In this document: positions 9,135 to 16,876 of the stretch, in pieces
Position numbering within the stretch: position 1 is the first letter of the stretch
Layout: the number at the start of each line of letters is the position of its first letter
NCBI GenBank assembly: GCA_963744225.1
Contig: CAVUSV010000005.1
Location: 310,001 to 374,000, forward strand
Direction of reading: 5' to 3'
Origin: Bog-473 sp963744225
GTDB taxonomy: Bacteria > Actinomycetota > Acidimicrobiia > Acidimicrobiales > RAAP-2
DNA: 64,000 nt
The notes under the pieces: generated by a model
Told to the model about the DNA's origin: nothing
Database searches by the model: none
Seen by the model: only the letters and a program-made list of their open reading frames with translations
Translations under genes and position numbers: made by a program

Positions 9135-10715
9135 ATGGCACGCAGCGCCAACGCCTTCACGCTCTCCCCCGAGCTCCGCCGCACCTCGACCGTGGTCGTC
9201 CTTGGCTCGATCATGTCGATCCTCGACACGACGATCGTGGCGGTGGCGTTGGCAACATTGGGCCGGGACTTCCATGTCTCGGTCACCACCATCCAGTGGG
9301 TCTCGACCGGATACCTGCTCGCGCTGGCGGTCGTCACCCCGGTCACCGGATGGGCCGTCGACCGCTTCGGGGCGAAGTTGGTCTGGATGACCTCGCTCAC
9401 GCTCTTCATCGTCGGATCGAGCCTGTGCGGACTGGCCTGGTCGGCCAACTCACTCATTGCGTTCCGCGTCATCCAGGGGATCGGCGGCGGCATGTTGCTT
9501 CCGGTGGGCCAATCGATCCTGGCCCGCGCCGCCGGCCCGCAGCGCATGGGACGTGTCATGAGCATCATCGGGGTGCCCATGGTCATGGGCCCGATCATGG
9601 GGCCGGTCATCGGCGGTCTCATCGTCTCGAACTACAGCTGGCGCTGGATCTTCTACATCAACGTGCCGATCGGCATCGTGACCCTCGTCTTCTCCAGCCG
9701 CTGGCTCCCCAAGTTCGACAGCGACGAGCGTTTCACCACCGCATTCGACCGGTTGGGGTTCTGCCTCCTCTCTCCCGGCCTGGCCGCCCTCGTCTACGCA
9801 CTCTCGGAGGTCGGCGTCACTGGCAGCTACACCGGCGCGCCGGTCCTCATCAGCTTCGCCCTGGGCATCGGCCTCATGGCCGCGTTCGTGCTCCACGCGT
9901 TGCACGTGAAGAATCCCTTGCTGGAGCTCCATCCCTTCAGGAATCGCAACTTCGCCATCGCCAACATCTGCATCTTTGTCATCGGCGCCACGCTGTTCGG
10001 TTCAATGTTCTTGTTGCCGCTCTACTACCAGGTGGCGCGTGGACAGGATGCGTGGGTGGCCGGGCTCCTCATGGCGCCTCAAGGCATCGGCGCGGCCTGC
10101 ATCATGCGCTGGGCCGGCAGCGTCACAGACCGCGTAGGACCGCGACGCGTCGTGCCGGCGGGCATTCTGATCATGGCGGCGGCCACGATCCCATTGGCCT
10201 TTGTCTCCGCCTCGACCAACGAGGCCTGGCTGGCCGTGACCCTCTTCGTCCGCGGCCTAGGACTCGGATTGTCGATGATGCCGGTGACGGCAGCCGCCTA
10301 CTACGACCTGAGCCATGCGGAGATCCCGAAGGCCTCCACCGTCATGAACATCGTCAGGCTCATCGGCGGCTCGGTCGCCACCGCCCTCTTCGCGGTGGTG
10401 CTGGAACGCCAGATCGTGGCAAACCTCGGGGCCGCGGCGACCAAGGCGGGCGGGAGCGCCGGGGTCATCGGCGCCGCCGGCAAACTGCCACCCGCTGTCG
10501 CCGATCCGGTGGCGGCGGCGTTTGCCCACACGTTCTGGTGGTCGGTTGGCGCGATCCTCATCGCCTTCATCCCGACCTTGTTCCTGCCCGATCATGCCCC
10601 CTCGCCCTTGCCCTCGCCCACGCCGTCGGCCGCCGGGGAACAGAGCGGCGGCGCTGTGCGCGCCCACGATGGGGGCGAGCCAGCGTCCCGCATCGCAGAG
10701 GCGATACAGGACTGA
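9135..10715 (+). CDS. MFS multidrug exporter, DHA2 (EmrB/QacA) family
   Basis: A 526-residue transporter with about 14 membrane segments. Diagnostic motifs are LGSIMSILDTTIVAVAL (motif D1 in TM1), GWAVDRFGAKLVWM (motif A) and FRVIQGIGGGMLLPVGQSIL, with GPVIGGLI (motif C of proton-driven antiporters) further on. The C-terminal 45 residues are Pro/Ser-rich and cytosolic. ATG 9135 is preferred over ATG 9123 because 9123 lies inside the -10 box. It is probably controlled by the divergent MarR repressor and translationally coupled to the methyltransferase downstream. Confidence 0.9.
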   Translation: MARSANAFTLSPELRRTSTVVVLGSIMSILDTTIVAVALATLGRDFHVSVTTIQWVSTGYLLALAVVTPVTGWAVDRFGAKLVWMTSLTLFIVGSSLCGLAWSANSLIAFRVIQGIGGGMLLPVGQSILARAAGPQRMGRVMSIIGVPMVMGPIMGPVIGGLIVSNYSWRWIFYINVPIGIVTLVFSSRWLPKFDSDERFTTAFDRLGFCLLSPGLAALVYALSEVGVTGSYTGAPVLISFALGIGLMAAFVLHALHVKNPLLELHPFRNRNFAIANICIFVIGATLFGSMFLLPLYYQVARGQDAWVAGLLMAPQGIGAACIMRWAGSVTDRVGPRRVVPAGILIMAAATIPLAFVSASTNEAWLAVTLFVRGLGLGLSMMPVTAAAYYDLSHAEIPKASTVMNIVRLIGGSVATALFAVVLERQIVANLGAAATKAGGSAGVIGAAGKLPPAVADPVAAAFAHTFWWSVGAILIAFIPTLFLPDHAPSPLPSPTPSAAGEQSGGAVRAHDGGEPASRIAEAIQD

Positions 10716-11491
10716 GCGGGCTCATCGACACGAACCCGGCCAAGCTGGCGGCGACTCTGGCGGCAGCCGGCTTCGTCGCCGCCGAGGACGAGGCGCGCGA
10801 ACTCCTCGACGCCGGAGGCGGGGATCTCGAGGCGCTGCTTGGTCTCGTCGAGCGGCGTCTGGCCGGAGAGCCACTGGCATGGATCACTGGGCACGCTCCC
10901 TTCGACGGCCTCGACATGCGGGTCGACCCCGGCGTCTATGTCCCCCGCTGGCAGAGCACGGAGCTCGCCCGCCGCGCCGCCGAACGGCTTCCCCAGGACG
11001 GTGCGGCGATCGACGTCTGCACTGGTTCGGGCGCCCTGGCCGTGGCCCTCCGGCGTGCCCGCCCCGGTGCACGTGTGGTCGCCACCGACATCGACGACCT
11101 CGCCGTGACCTGCGCGCGGGCCAACGGAGTGGAGGCCTACGGCGGTGACCTGTCCGCGCCGGTACCGGTCGAGCTCGAAGGCACGACCGACGTGGTGGTG
11201 GCCGTGGTGCCCTATGTCCCGACGTCCGAGCTCCGCCTGCTCCCGCACGACACGTTGGCCTTCGAGGACGCGGGCCACTACGACGGAGGCACAGACGGCA
11301 CTGTCCTCCTGCAGCGGCTTGCCGCCGAGGCGCCTCGTTTCTTGCGCCCGGGCGGCGCGTTGCTCCTCGAGCTCGGCGGCCGGCAGGACGAGGTGCTCCG
11401 GCCCGCCATGGAACGCCTCAGCTACTCGTCGGTGCGGACCTGGGCCGACGCGGACGGCGACCTGCGGGGACTCGAGGCCACACGCTCCTGA
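10712..11491 (+). CDS. PrmC-related protein-(glutamine-N5) methyltransferase, unknown substrate
   Basis: A 259-residue SAM-dependent methyltransferase of the HemK/PrmC-related branch. The N-terminal helical domain is followed by ITGHAPFDGLDMRVDPGVYVPRW, SAM motif I DVCTGSGALAVAL, then VVATDIDDLAV. The catalytic NPPY of true PrmC is replaced by VVPY (in AVVPYVPTSEL), a kind of change known in the actinobacterial PrmC-like group of unknown substrate. No ATG or GTG fits; CTG 10712 overlaps the upstream stop (CTGA) and gives full length, so a CTG start or re-initiation is likely. It is co-transcribed with the DHA2 exporter. Confidence 0.75.
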   Translation: MSGLIDTNPAKLAATLAAAGFVAAEDEARELLDAGGGDLEALLGLVERRLAGEPLAWITGHAPFDGLDMRVDPGVYVPRWQSTELARRAAERLPQDGAAIDVCTGSGALAVALRRARPGARVVATDIDDLAVTCARANGVEAYGGDLSAPVPVELEGTTDVVVAVVPYVPTSELRLLPHDTLAFEDAGHYDGGTDGTVLLQRLAAEAPRFLRPGGALLLELGGRQDEVLRPAMERLSYSSVRTWADADGDLRGLEATRS

Positions 11492-11524
11492 CCATGCACG
11501 GCGCAGAGCGTGCGTTCGCGTTTA

Positions 11525-12124
11525 TCAGCGCATCTCCGCGAGCAGGAGCTCTCGGTAGCTGATCTCGTCGAACGTCACACCTCGGGATTCGGCCATGGCA
11601 CGGCGTTCGGGCATTCCGGAGGCGGATGCCTCCATAGCCTGCTTGTTCTCCCAGATGCTGCCGACGATGCCTCGACCGGCCGGCCGATCGACCATGTTGC
11701 GGAGGGCGCAGAATCCGGGTTGCGCCGTGATCTGCGGGAGCACTTCCCTCTTGAAGAAGGCGACGTTTTCGTCGACGGAGGCCGGATCCATGCTCACCCT
11801 CGTTACCATCAGGGCGCATCCGGCAGCGGGAGGCTTGTTGATCGCCTGAGCCAATTGCTCGAAGTTCTCCACCGTGAGGTCGCCTCCGACGATGCCTACT
11901 GCCTCCTGGCGGGCCTTGCCCAAGGCGCTGTCGCTTGCGGCACGGTCCGACTCGGTCTCCCAGAGTGAGAGGATGCCCAACTCCTGACCCGCCCGATCGG
12001 CGCTCGCAGTCACGCCCCGGAATCCGTGTTGGGCGTTGAGGATGGGCAGCGCTTCGTTACGGAGATAGGCAACTCCCCCGTCGATGTCTGTGGCCCCTTT
12101 GAAGGAGAGTAGGCGGGTAAACAT
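11525..12124 (-). CDS. Antibiotic biosynthesis monooxygenase (ABM)-domain protein
   Basis: A 199-residue protein with two tandem ferredoxin-like (dimeric alpha/beta barrel) halves. The first runs from MFTRLLSFKG to LGILSLWETESDRAAS; the second runs from LMVTRVSMDPASVDE to GIVGSIWENKQAMEAS. Each half ends in the family's W-E motif. ABM-fold proteins include quinol monooxygenases and haem-degrading enzymes, but many are uncharacterised. Start ATG 12124 has GGGAGGT 4-5 nt upstream. It converges on the methyltransferase gene. Its function is not known from context. Confidence 0.75.
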   Translation of the reverse strand: MFTRLLSFKGATDIDGGVAYLRNEALPILNAQHGFRGVTASADRAGQELGILSLWETESDRAASDSALGKARQEAVGIVGGDLTVENFEQLAQAINKPPAAGCALMVTRVSMDPASVDENVAFFKREVLPQITAQPGFCALRNMVDRPAGRGIVGSIWENKQAMEASASGMPERRAMAESRGVTFDEISYRELLLAEMR

Positions 12125-12296
12125 GGTGACCTCCCTGCGTCGGGTACTACCAGGGCCCAATGACCCATCTTTTGCTTGCGCATCGGAACGTACACCCGCT
12201 GGCGTCGCAGAGATAGAGGCTGCTCGTCACAAACAATGCTGTCACTCAATGCCATCTGCCCCAACGAGTCGGTCGAGGGGCGCCTCCGCCCAGGCG

Positions 12297-13790
12297 CTAC
12301 CGCCGAGCGAAGACCACGGCGACCGCCGTCCGGTCGACCACGTGCCAGCGGGGGTCGTGCGAGAGGTACTCGGCCAATGGGGTGGCGGGCGCCCACACCA
12401 CATAGGAGACGTTGGCGGCGGCGAGAATCGGGTCGGGAGCCGTGGTCAGGTTGGTCACAGCGAAGAACTGCGTCAGCACCTCACCCTCGAAGAGGTCAGT
12501 GCGACCGTCGGCGAAGGTGGCCCGGTGCCGGGCGATCGAGTAGTCGCCCCACGTGTACTCGGTGAAGATCCGGCCGTGATGCGCGCTGAGGTAATGGAAG
12601 GCCTGCACCGGCATCGTCGGCGACACGCTCCCTGCCGGCACCGAGGGTGCAGCCAGGATGGCAATCCCGAAGACCAGCAGACCGGCGCCGGACCAGCGCC
12701 GGGCCATCGGGCCCCAGGCCGGCCGGGGCGGGAGAGCGGCCGCCAGCCCCACCGCAACCAACATGAGGTACAGGACGACGCGCTGCGTCCGCAATGCCTC
12801 CACGAAGAGCAACGCCCCGAGCGACCCCTCGAGCACCGGGATGCGCCGCGTCCGCAGGCAGGCCACCAACACCACCAGCGGCACGCAATAGACCAGCAGC
12901 ACCATGAAAGAGTGGAAGTCGGGCGAGTTCCACTCGCTGATATAGCGCCCGATCTGCGAGTTGCGGGCCACGTTGGCGTCATACGCGAGACCCTCCGGCC
13001 CATAGGGGGTGACGCACGAGGCAGCCAGGCTGCCCAGCAACGCCAACGCCAGTGCACCGGTGTGGGGCGACTGGCGCACGCCGCCCAGCCGCTGGACCAG
13101 CCGGGCCGGCACCAGCGACCACGCCAGCTCCACGCCCAGCACGAGGAGCCCGATCAGGATTGACCCGTGGGTGTTGACCCACGCGACGCACAGGAGGGGG
13201 AGTACGAGGAGCCAGCGCGGGTTCGCACGCGCCTTGGTCAGCACCAACAGCTCGAGCGGGAACCACACCAGCGAGAAATCGAGCCCCCGGTCCCCCGCCA
13301 CGACCCCGGCGATGCCCACGGCCAGGAGCAGCACGATGGCAACCACTCGGCCGCCGCGCGCCCCGAGGGCGCGGGCGTAGGCCGCACTGGCAACCACGCA
13401 CAACCCCCCCAGCACGATGGCATACACGCTGTAGGCCGCAGTGCCGAAGGTCCGGTACAACACGGCCAGGGTGAGCTCGGACCCCCATTCGTCGGTCACC
13501 CAGCGACGGTGCGACTCGGTGTAGCTGAACGGGTCGAGACCCATGACGGTGTGATGGGCCAGCATCCACTGACCCGCCGCCAGCTGCCAGAACACGTCGT
13601 TGGACAGCTCGTGCCCGAGCGCGACAGCTGCAATGAAACCGATGGCGAGCGCCACCCCCACCAGCTCGATCGCACGCTGCGGCAGCCGGCGAGAAACGGT
13701 GAGGCCGTGCGGCGGTACTGGCAGCGCAGGCGTGGCGTCCGCCGTCGGCACATTGCGTGTCTCGACGGCCCGGACGCTCGCCTGCACCGC
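12297..13790 (-). CDS. Polytopic membrane protein, GT-C glycosyltransferase-like
   Basis: A 497-residue protein with about ten hydrophobic segments. The first extracytoplasmic loop carries ELSNDVFWQLAAGQWMLAHH and DPFSYTESHRRWVTDEWGSEL. Acidic and aromatic residues in this loop resemble GT-C enzymes that use polyprenyl-phosphate sugars. The C-terminal soluble part has RIFTEYTWGDYSIARH, and the chain ends in VVFARR. Start GTG 13790 is chosen because AAAGGGGGAG lies just upstream; the frame stays open much farther but that extension has no support. It follows the DUF218 gene on the same strand by 101 bp. Confidence 0.65.
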   Translation of the reverse strand, partial: AVQASVRAVETRNVPTADATPALPVPPHGLTVSRRLPQRAIELVGVALAIGFIAAVALGHELSNDVFWQLAAGQWMLAHHTVMGLDPFSYTESHRRWVTDEWGSELTLAVLYRTFGTAAYSVYAIVLGGLCVVASAAYARALGARGGRVVAIVLLLAVGIAGVVAGDRGLDFSLVWFPLELLVLTKARANPRWLLVLPLLCVAWVNTHGSILIGLLVLGVELAWSLVPARLVQRLGGVRQSPHTGALALALLGSLAASCVTPYGPEGLAYDANVARNSQIGRYISEWNSPDFHSFMVLLVYCVPLVVLVACLRTRRIPVLEGSLGALLFVEALRTQRVVLYLMLVAVGLAAALPPRPAWGPMARRWSGAGLLVFGIAILAAPSVPAGSVSPTMPVQAFHYLSAHHGRIFTEYTWGDYSIARHRATFADGRTDLFEGEVLTQFFAVTNLTTAPDPILAAANVSYVVWAPATPLAEYLSHDPRWHVVDRTAVAVVFARR

Positions 13791-13891
13791 TCCCCCTTTG
13801 TGCCAGTCCCCCAACCGGCACCCCTGCGTGCACCGTACAACGGGCACCCACACCGCGGCGTCGCAGGACGGTTGCGATCGCGTGGTTTCGA

Positions 13892-14443
13892 TCAGCAGCT
13901 GGGTTGGAGCACCAGCGCCTTGACCAAAGCGCCCCACTCGTAGACGATCCCGCGCACCCAGGCCCAGAGGCCCGGCGACGGCACCCCGACCTCGAGTACC
14001 TGGCCGGGGTAGCAGCGTCCGATGCGCAACCGTGCCCGCGTGGCCTGTCGTGTGGGCATGACCACGATGATGCGACGCCAGTGGTACTCGGCGGCCAAGT
14101 GGGCGATGGAGCGTCCCTCGCCCTGTGTAGTCTGCGGGTCGGCAATGAAGCACCGCAGCCGGACGTGGGGGATGGCCGCGATGGAACGCACGCACGACTC
14201 GTACGGCGAGATTGAGACGGCAATCACGGGCGCATAGCCCTCCTTGGCCAGCTGCGCCCCCTCGATACGCGGCCCGGCCCCATTCCCACCCAGGACGGCG
14301 ATCACATCTGAGCGTTGCGGGGCGTTGAGGTCGGGGAAGACGAACAGCCGCAGCGTGAACGCGCAGAAAGCCAGAAAAAGGCCGAGCGCGACAAGCGCGA
14401 CAATACGAGAGCGTCTCGTCCTGAGTGCCACCACCGGTGACAT
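13892..14443 (-). CDS. DUF218 (YdcF/ElyC-like) membrane-anchored protein
   Basis: A 183-residue protein with one N-terminal membrane helix (RSRIVALVALGLFLAFCAF) and an extracytoplasmic DUF218 domain. The domain opens with DVIAVLGGNGAGPRIEGAQLA and has EGRSIAHLAAEYHWRRIIVV near its end. DUF218 proteins such as ElyC and SanA act in envelope homeostasis and lipid-carrier metabolism, but the reaction is unsettled. ATG 14443 (MSPVVALRT) places the basic residues directly before the helix. It may work with the GT-C-like protein encoded next on the same strand. Confidence 0.7.
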   Translation of the reverse strand: MSPVVALRTRRSRIVALVALGLFLAFCAFTLRLFVFPDLNAPQRSDVIAVLGGNGAGPRIEGAQLAKEGYAPVIAVSISPYESCVRSIAAIPHVRLRCFIADPQTTQGEGRSIAHLAAEYHWRRIIVVMPTRQATRARLRIGRCYPGQVLEVGVPSPGLWAWVRGIVYEWGALVKALVLQPSC

Positions 14444-14502
14444 TCTGACCGCACGCTGATCCGGCCCCGCCAATCAGCAGGGCTGTGCGTGGCAGTTCGG
14501 CG

Positions 14503-16665
14503 CTATTTGATGAGCGGGTCCCGCGGCAGCCCCAGGATGCGTTCAGCAATCTGGTTGCGGGTGATCTCGGAGGTCCCGCCCGCGATCGACATGGCCCGGG
14601 TGGCGAGCTGGGAGTACCCGGCCAGGGCCTCCTCCCCGTCGAGAAACGCGGTCCGCTCCCCGACCAGGTCCGCCTGCAGCCTTGCCCGGTCGTGGCCGTG
14701 CTCGGCGAGGACCAACTTCGTCACGTTGCCCTCGGGCCCCGGTCCCGAACCGATCAGCGCCCGCTGCGCCCGGCGCAGGTTGAGCACCTTCAGCGCGTGT
14801 TCCTTGCTCAAGATGCCACCGATGCGAGCCGCTGCGCCCGGCACCTTGTCACCGCCGCTCTTCAACTGCGCCAGCAGATCCATCGCCGGAAAGATGCCGC
14901 CGACCCCACCGCCGATGGAGACCCGTTCGTTCCCGAGCGTCGAGCGCGCCACCGTCCAGCCGTCATCGGGGGTGCCCACGACGTCATCGTCGGGCACGAA
15001 CACGTCGTTGAAGAAGACCTCGTTGAAGTCCGCGTTGCCGGTGATCTGGCGCAGCGGCCGGACCTCGACCCCGGGCGCGTGCATGTCGATCACCATCGTC
15101 GTGATGCCAGCGTGCTTCGGGGCGTCGGGATTGGTCCGCACCGTGGCGAGGCCCAGGTGGCAGTACTGGGCTCCGCTGGTCCAGACCTTCTGTCCGTTGA
15201 CGATCCAGCCCCTGTCGACCCGGGTCCCCCGTGTCTTGACCGCGGCGGCGTCGGAACCGGCATCGGGCTCACTGAAGAGCTGGCACCAGACGTACTCGCC
15301 CATGAGCGTTTTGAAGACCCAGCGCTCCACCTGGTCGGGCGTCGCGTACTGGTTCACCGTCATGATGTTCCAGCCGGTGATGCCGAGGGTGGGCACCTTC
15401 ACCCCGGCGGCGCGCAGCTCCTCGTCGATCACGATCTGCTCGACGGCGCCCGCGGCGCGGCCCCAGGGCTGGGGCCAGTGCGGCACCATCAGCCCCGCCT
15501 CCACGAGCGCCGTGCGCTGCTCCTTCCCACGTAGCGCGGCGATCCGCACGGCCTCCGTCCGCACGTCGGCCCGGATCGCCTCGGCCTCGGGAGGCAGGTC
15601 CAACGACACCTCGCGGGTGGTGCCCCGCCCCGCCAGCGCGGTGACGTCCTCCGCATCGCCGGGCGCGCCGACCAACGCGTTGAGCACCAGGGCTCGGCGC
15701 AGAAACAGGTGGGCGTCGTGCTCCCAGGTGAACCCGATGCCGCCGTGGACCTGGATGTTCATTTGTGCGTTGTGCACTGCCGGTTCGAAGGTCAGCTGCG
15801 CCGCCATGGCAGCGACGAGGTCGAATTCCTCGGCCGAGTCGGCCGAGGCCCGAGCCGCATCCCAGACGGCGGCCGTCGCCAGCTCCGTTGCCACCAACAT
15901 GTCGGCGCAGTGGTGCTTCACCGCCTGAAAGGTCCCGATCGTCCGGCCGAATTGCTCCCGCTCCTTGGCATAGGCCACGGCCGCGTCCGTACAGGCGGCC
16001 ATCACTCCCACCGCCTCCGCGGCGCCGAGCGTGCGAGCCAGGGCACGGGCGCGTCGCGCCCCGCCTACGACCACGTCGGCCTCGCGCACCGCCACCGACG
16101 ACACGGTGGCAGCCGCCGACCGTCGCGAGGGGTCGAGATTGTTCGTCCCCCCGAGGGTCACCCCGTCGGTGTCCCGCGGCAGGACCACGATGTCGTCGCC
16201 GACCCGCAGGAGGAGAAGGTCCGCCACCGCTCCGCCCAGGACGAGGCCACCGTCGCCGTCGAGCACTCCCCCGGTCAGACTCAACGAGCCGCCGAGGCCG
16301 AGCGCCGCCACCATGCTGCCGTCGGCCAATGCGGGGAGCAGGGCGGCGCGCTGCTCGTCGCTGCCGCAGTGCGCGATCACCGCTGAGGCCAGCACCGTCG
16401 GCAGGAACGGCCCTGGGGCCACCTGGCGGCCGAGCTCGTCCAGCACCACGACCAGCTCGCTCAGTCCCGCGCTCGCTCCACCGTGCTCCTCAGGCAGATG
16501 GATGCCCAACCAACCGAGCTCAGCCATCTCTTTCCAAAAGGACGGCCGCGGCTCCGAATCGGCCTCGAGCAGAGCGCGATTGGCCGCCAGGGCGTCGTGT
16601 GCCGCGAGCACGCCGCGCACCGTGGCGCCGAGCTCCTGGTGCTCGTCGGTGATGGCGATCGTCAT
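14503..16665 (-). CDS. Double-length acyl-CoA dehydrogenase (FadE34-like)
   Basis: A 720-residue protein containing two complete acyl-CoA dehydrogenase modules in one chain. The first (residues 1 to about 350) has LGWLGIHLPEEHGG and REQFGRTIGTFQAVKHHCADM. The second has VWCQLFSEPDAGSDAAAVKT, the FAD/substrate loop WIVNGQKVWTSGAQYCHLGL, and ends in AGGTSEITRNQIAERILGLP. Mycobacterial FadE34, of the same length and design, oxidises steroid side-chain CoA esters; this protein is likely to handle bulky acyl-CoAs too, which is inference. ATG 16665 has AGAAGGGGGCC upstream. It is divergent from the ABC-F gene. Confidence 0.87.
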   Translation of the reverse strand: MTIAITDEHQELGATVRGVLAAHDALAANRALLEADSEPRPSFWKEMAELGWLGIHLPEEHGGASAGLSELVVVLDELGRQVAPGPFLPTVLASAVIAHCGSDEQRAALLPALADGSMVAALGLGGSLSLTGGVLDGDGGLVLGGAVADLLLLRVGDDIVVLPRDTDGVTLGGTNNLDPSRRSAAATVSSVAVREADVVVGGARRARALARTLGAAEAVGVMAACTDAAVAYAKEREQFGRTIGTFQAVKHHCADMLVATELATAAVWDAARASADSAEEFDLVAAMAAQLTFEPAVHNAQMNIQVHGGIGFTWEHDAHLFLRRALVLNALVGAPGDAEDVTALAGRGTTREVSLDLPPEAEAIRADVRTEAVRIAALRGKEQRTALVEAGLMVPHWPQPWGRAAGAVEQIVIDEELRAAGVKVPTLGITGWNIMTVNQYATPDQVERWVFKTLMGEYVWCQLFSEPDAGSDAAAVKTRGTRVDRGWIVNGQKVWTSGAQYCHLGLATVRTNPDAPKHAGITTMVIDMHAPGVEVRPLRQITGNADFNEVFFNDVFVPDDDVVGTPDDGWTVARSTLGNERVSIGGGVGGIFPAMDLLAQLKSGGDKVPGAAARIGGILSKEHALKVLNLRRAQRALIGSGPGPEGNVTKLVLAEHGHDRARLQADLVGERTAFLDGEEALAGYSQLATRAMSIAGGTSEITRNQIAERILGLPRDPLIK

Positions 16666-16759
16666 CCGGCCCCCTTCTGCAGCATGCTGACCCGGGTACG
16701 GAGCCCGTGGCGTCGCACGACACTACAGAACGGGGGTACACCGCTCCCAGGCGGGGCGG

Positions 16760-16827
16760 TACGCTGGTCGCCGTGAGGTAGAGCCCGGCGTGTCCCGCGG
16801 CCGCGCAGCGCAGTGCAGCGCGCGGCC
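16760..16827 (+). promoter_or_regulatory. Promoter, two-codon leader ORF and 5'-UTR hairpin before the ABC-F gene
   Basis: TACGCT (16760-16765) is followed after 7 nt by GTG-AGG-TAG (16773-16781), a leaderless two-codon frame. An 8-bp perfect stem GGCCGCGC (16799-16806) with GCGCGGCC (16820-16827) follows, with a 13-nt loop, about 50 nt before the ABC-F start. Antibiotic-resistance ABC-F genes are often controlled by ribosome stalling on short leaders, so attenuation is possible. The elements are seen; the mechanism is inferred. Confidence 0.35.
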
Positions 16828-16876
16828 CGACCCTTTCGTCACCGCCACTGTCACCACACCCGTCCCGGAGCTCTTC

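Noticed and set aside
12297..14549. A 750-codon open frame for the GT-C-like protein
   Set aside because: Residues 1-253 are a shadow of the DUF218 gene in another frame; GTG 13790 with AAAGGGGGAG before it is the true start.
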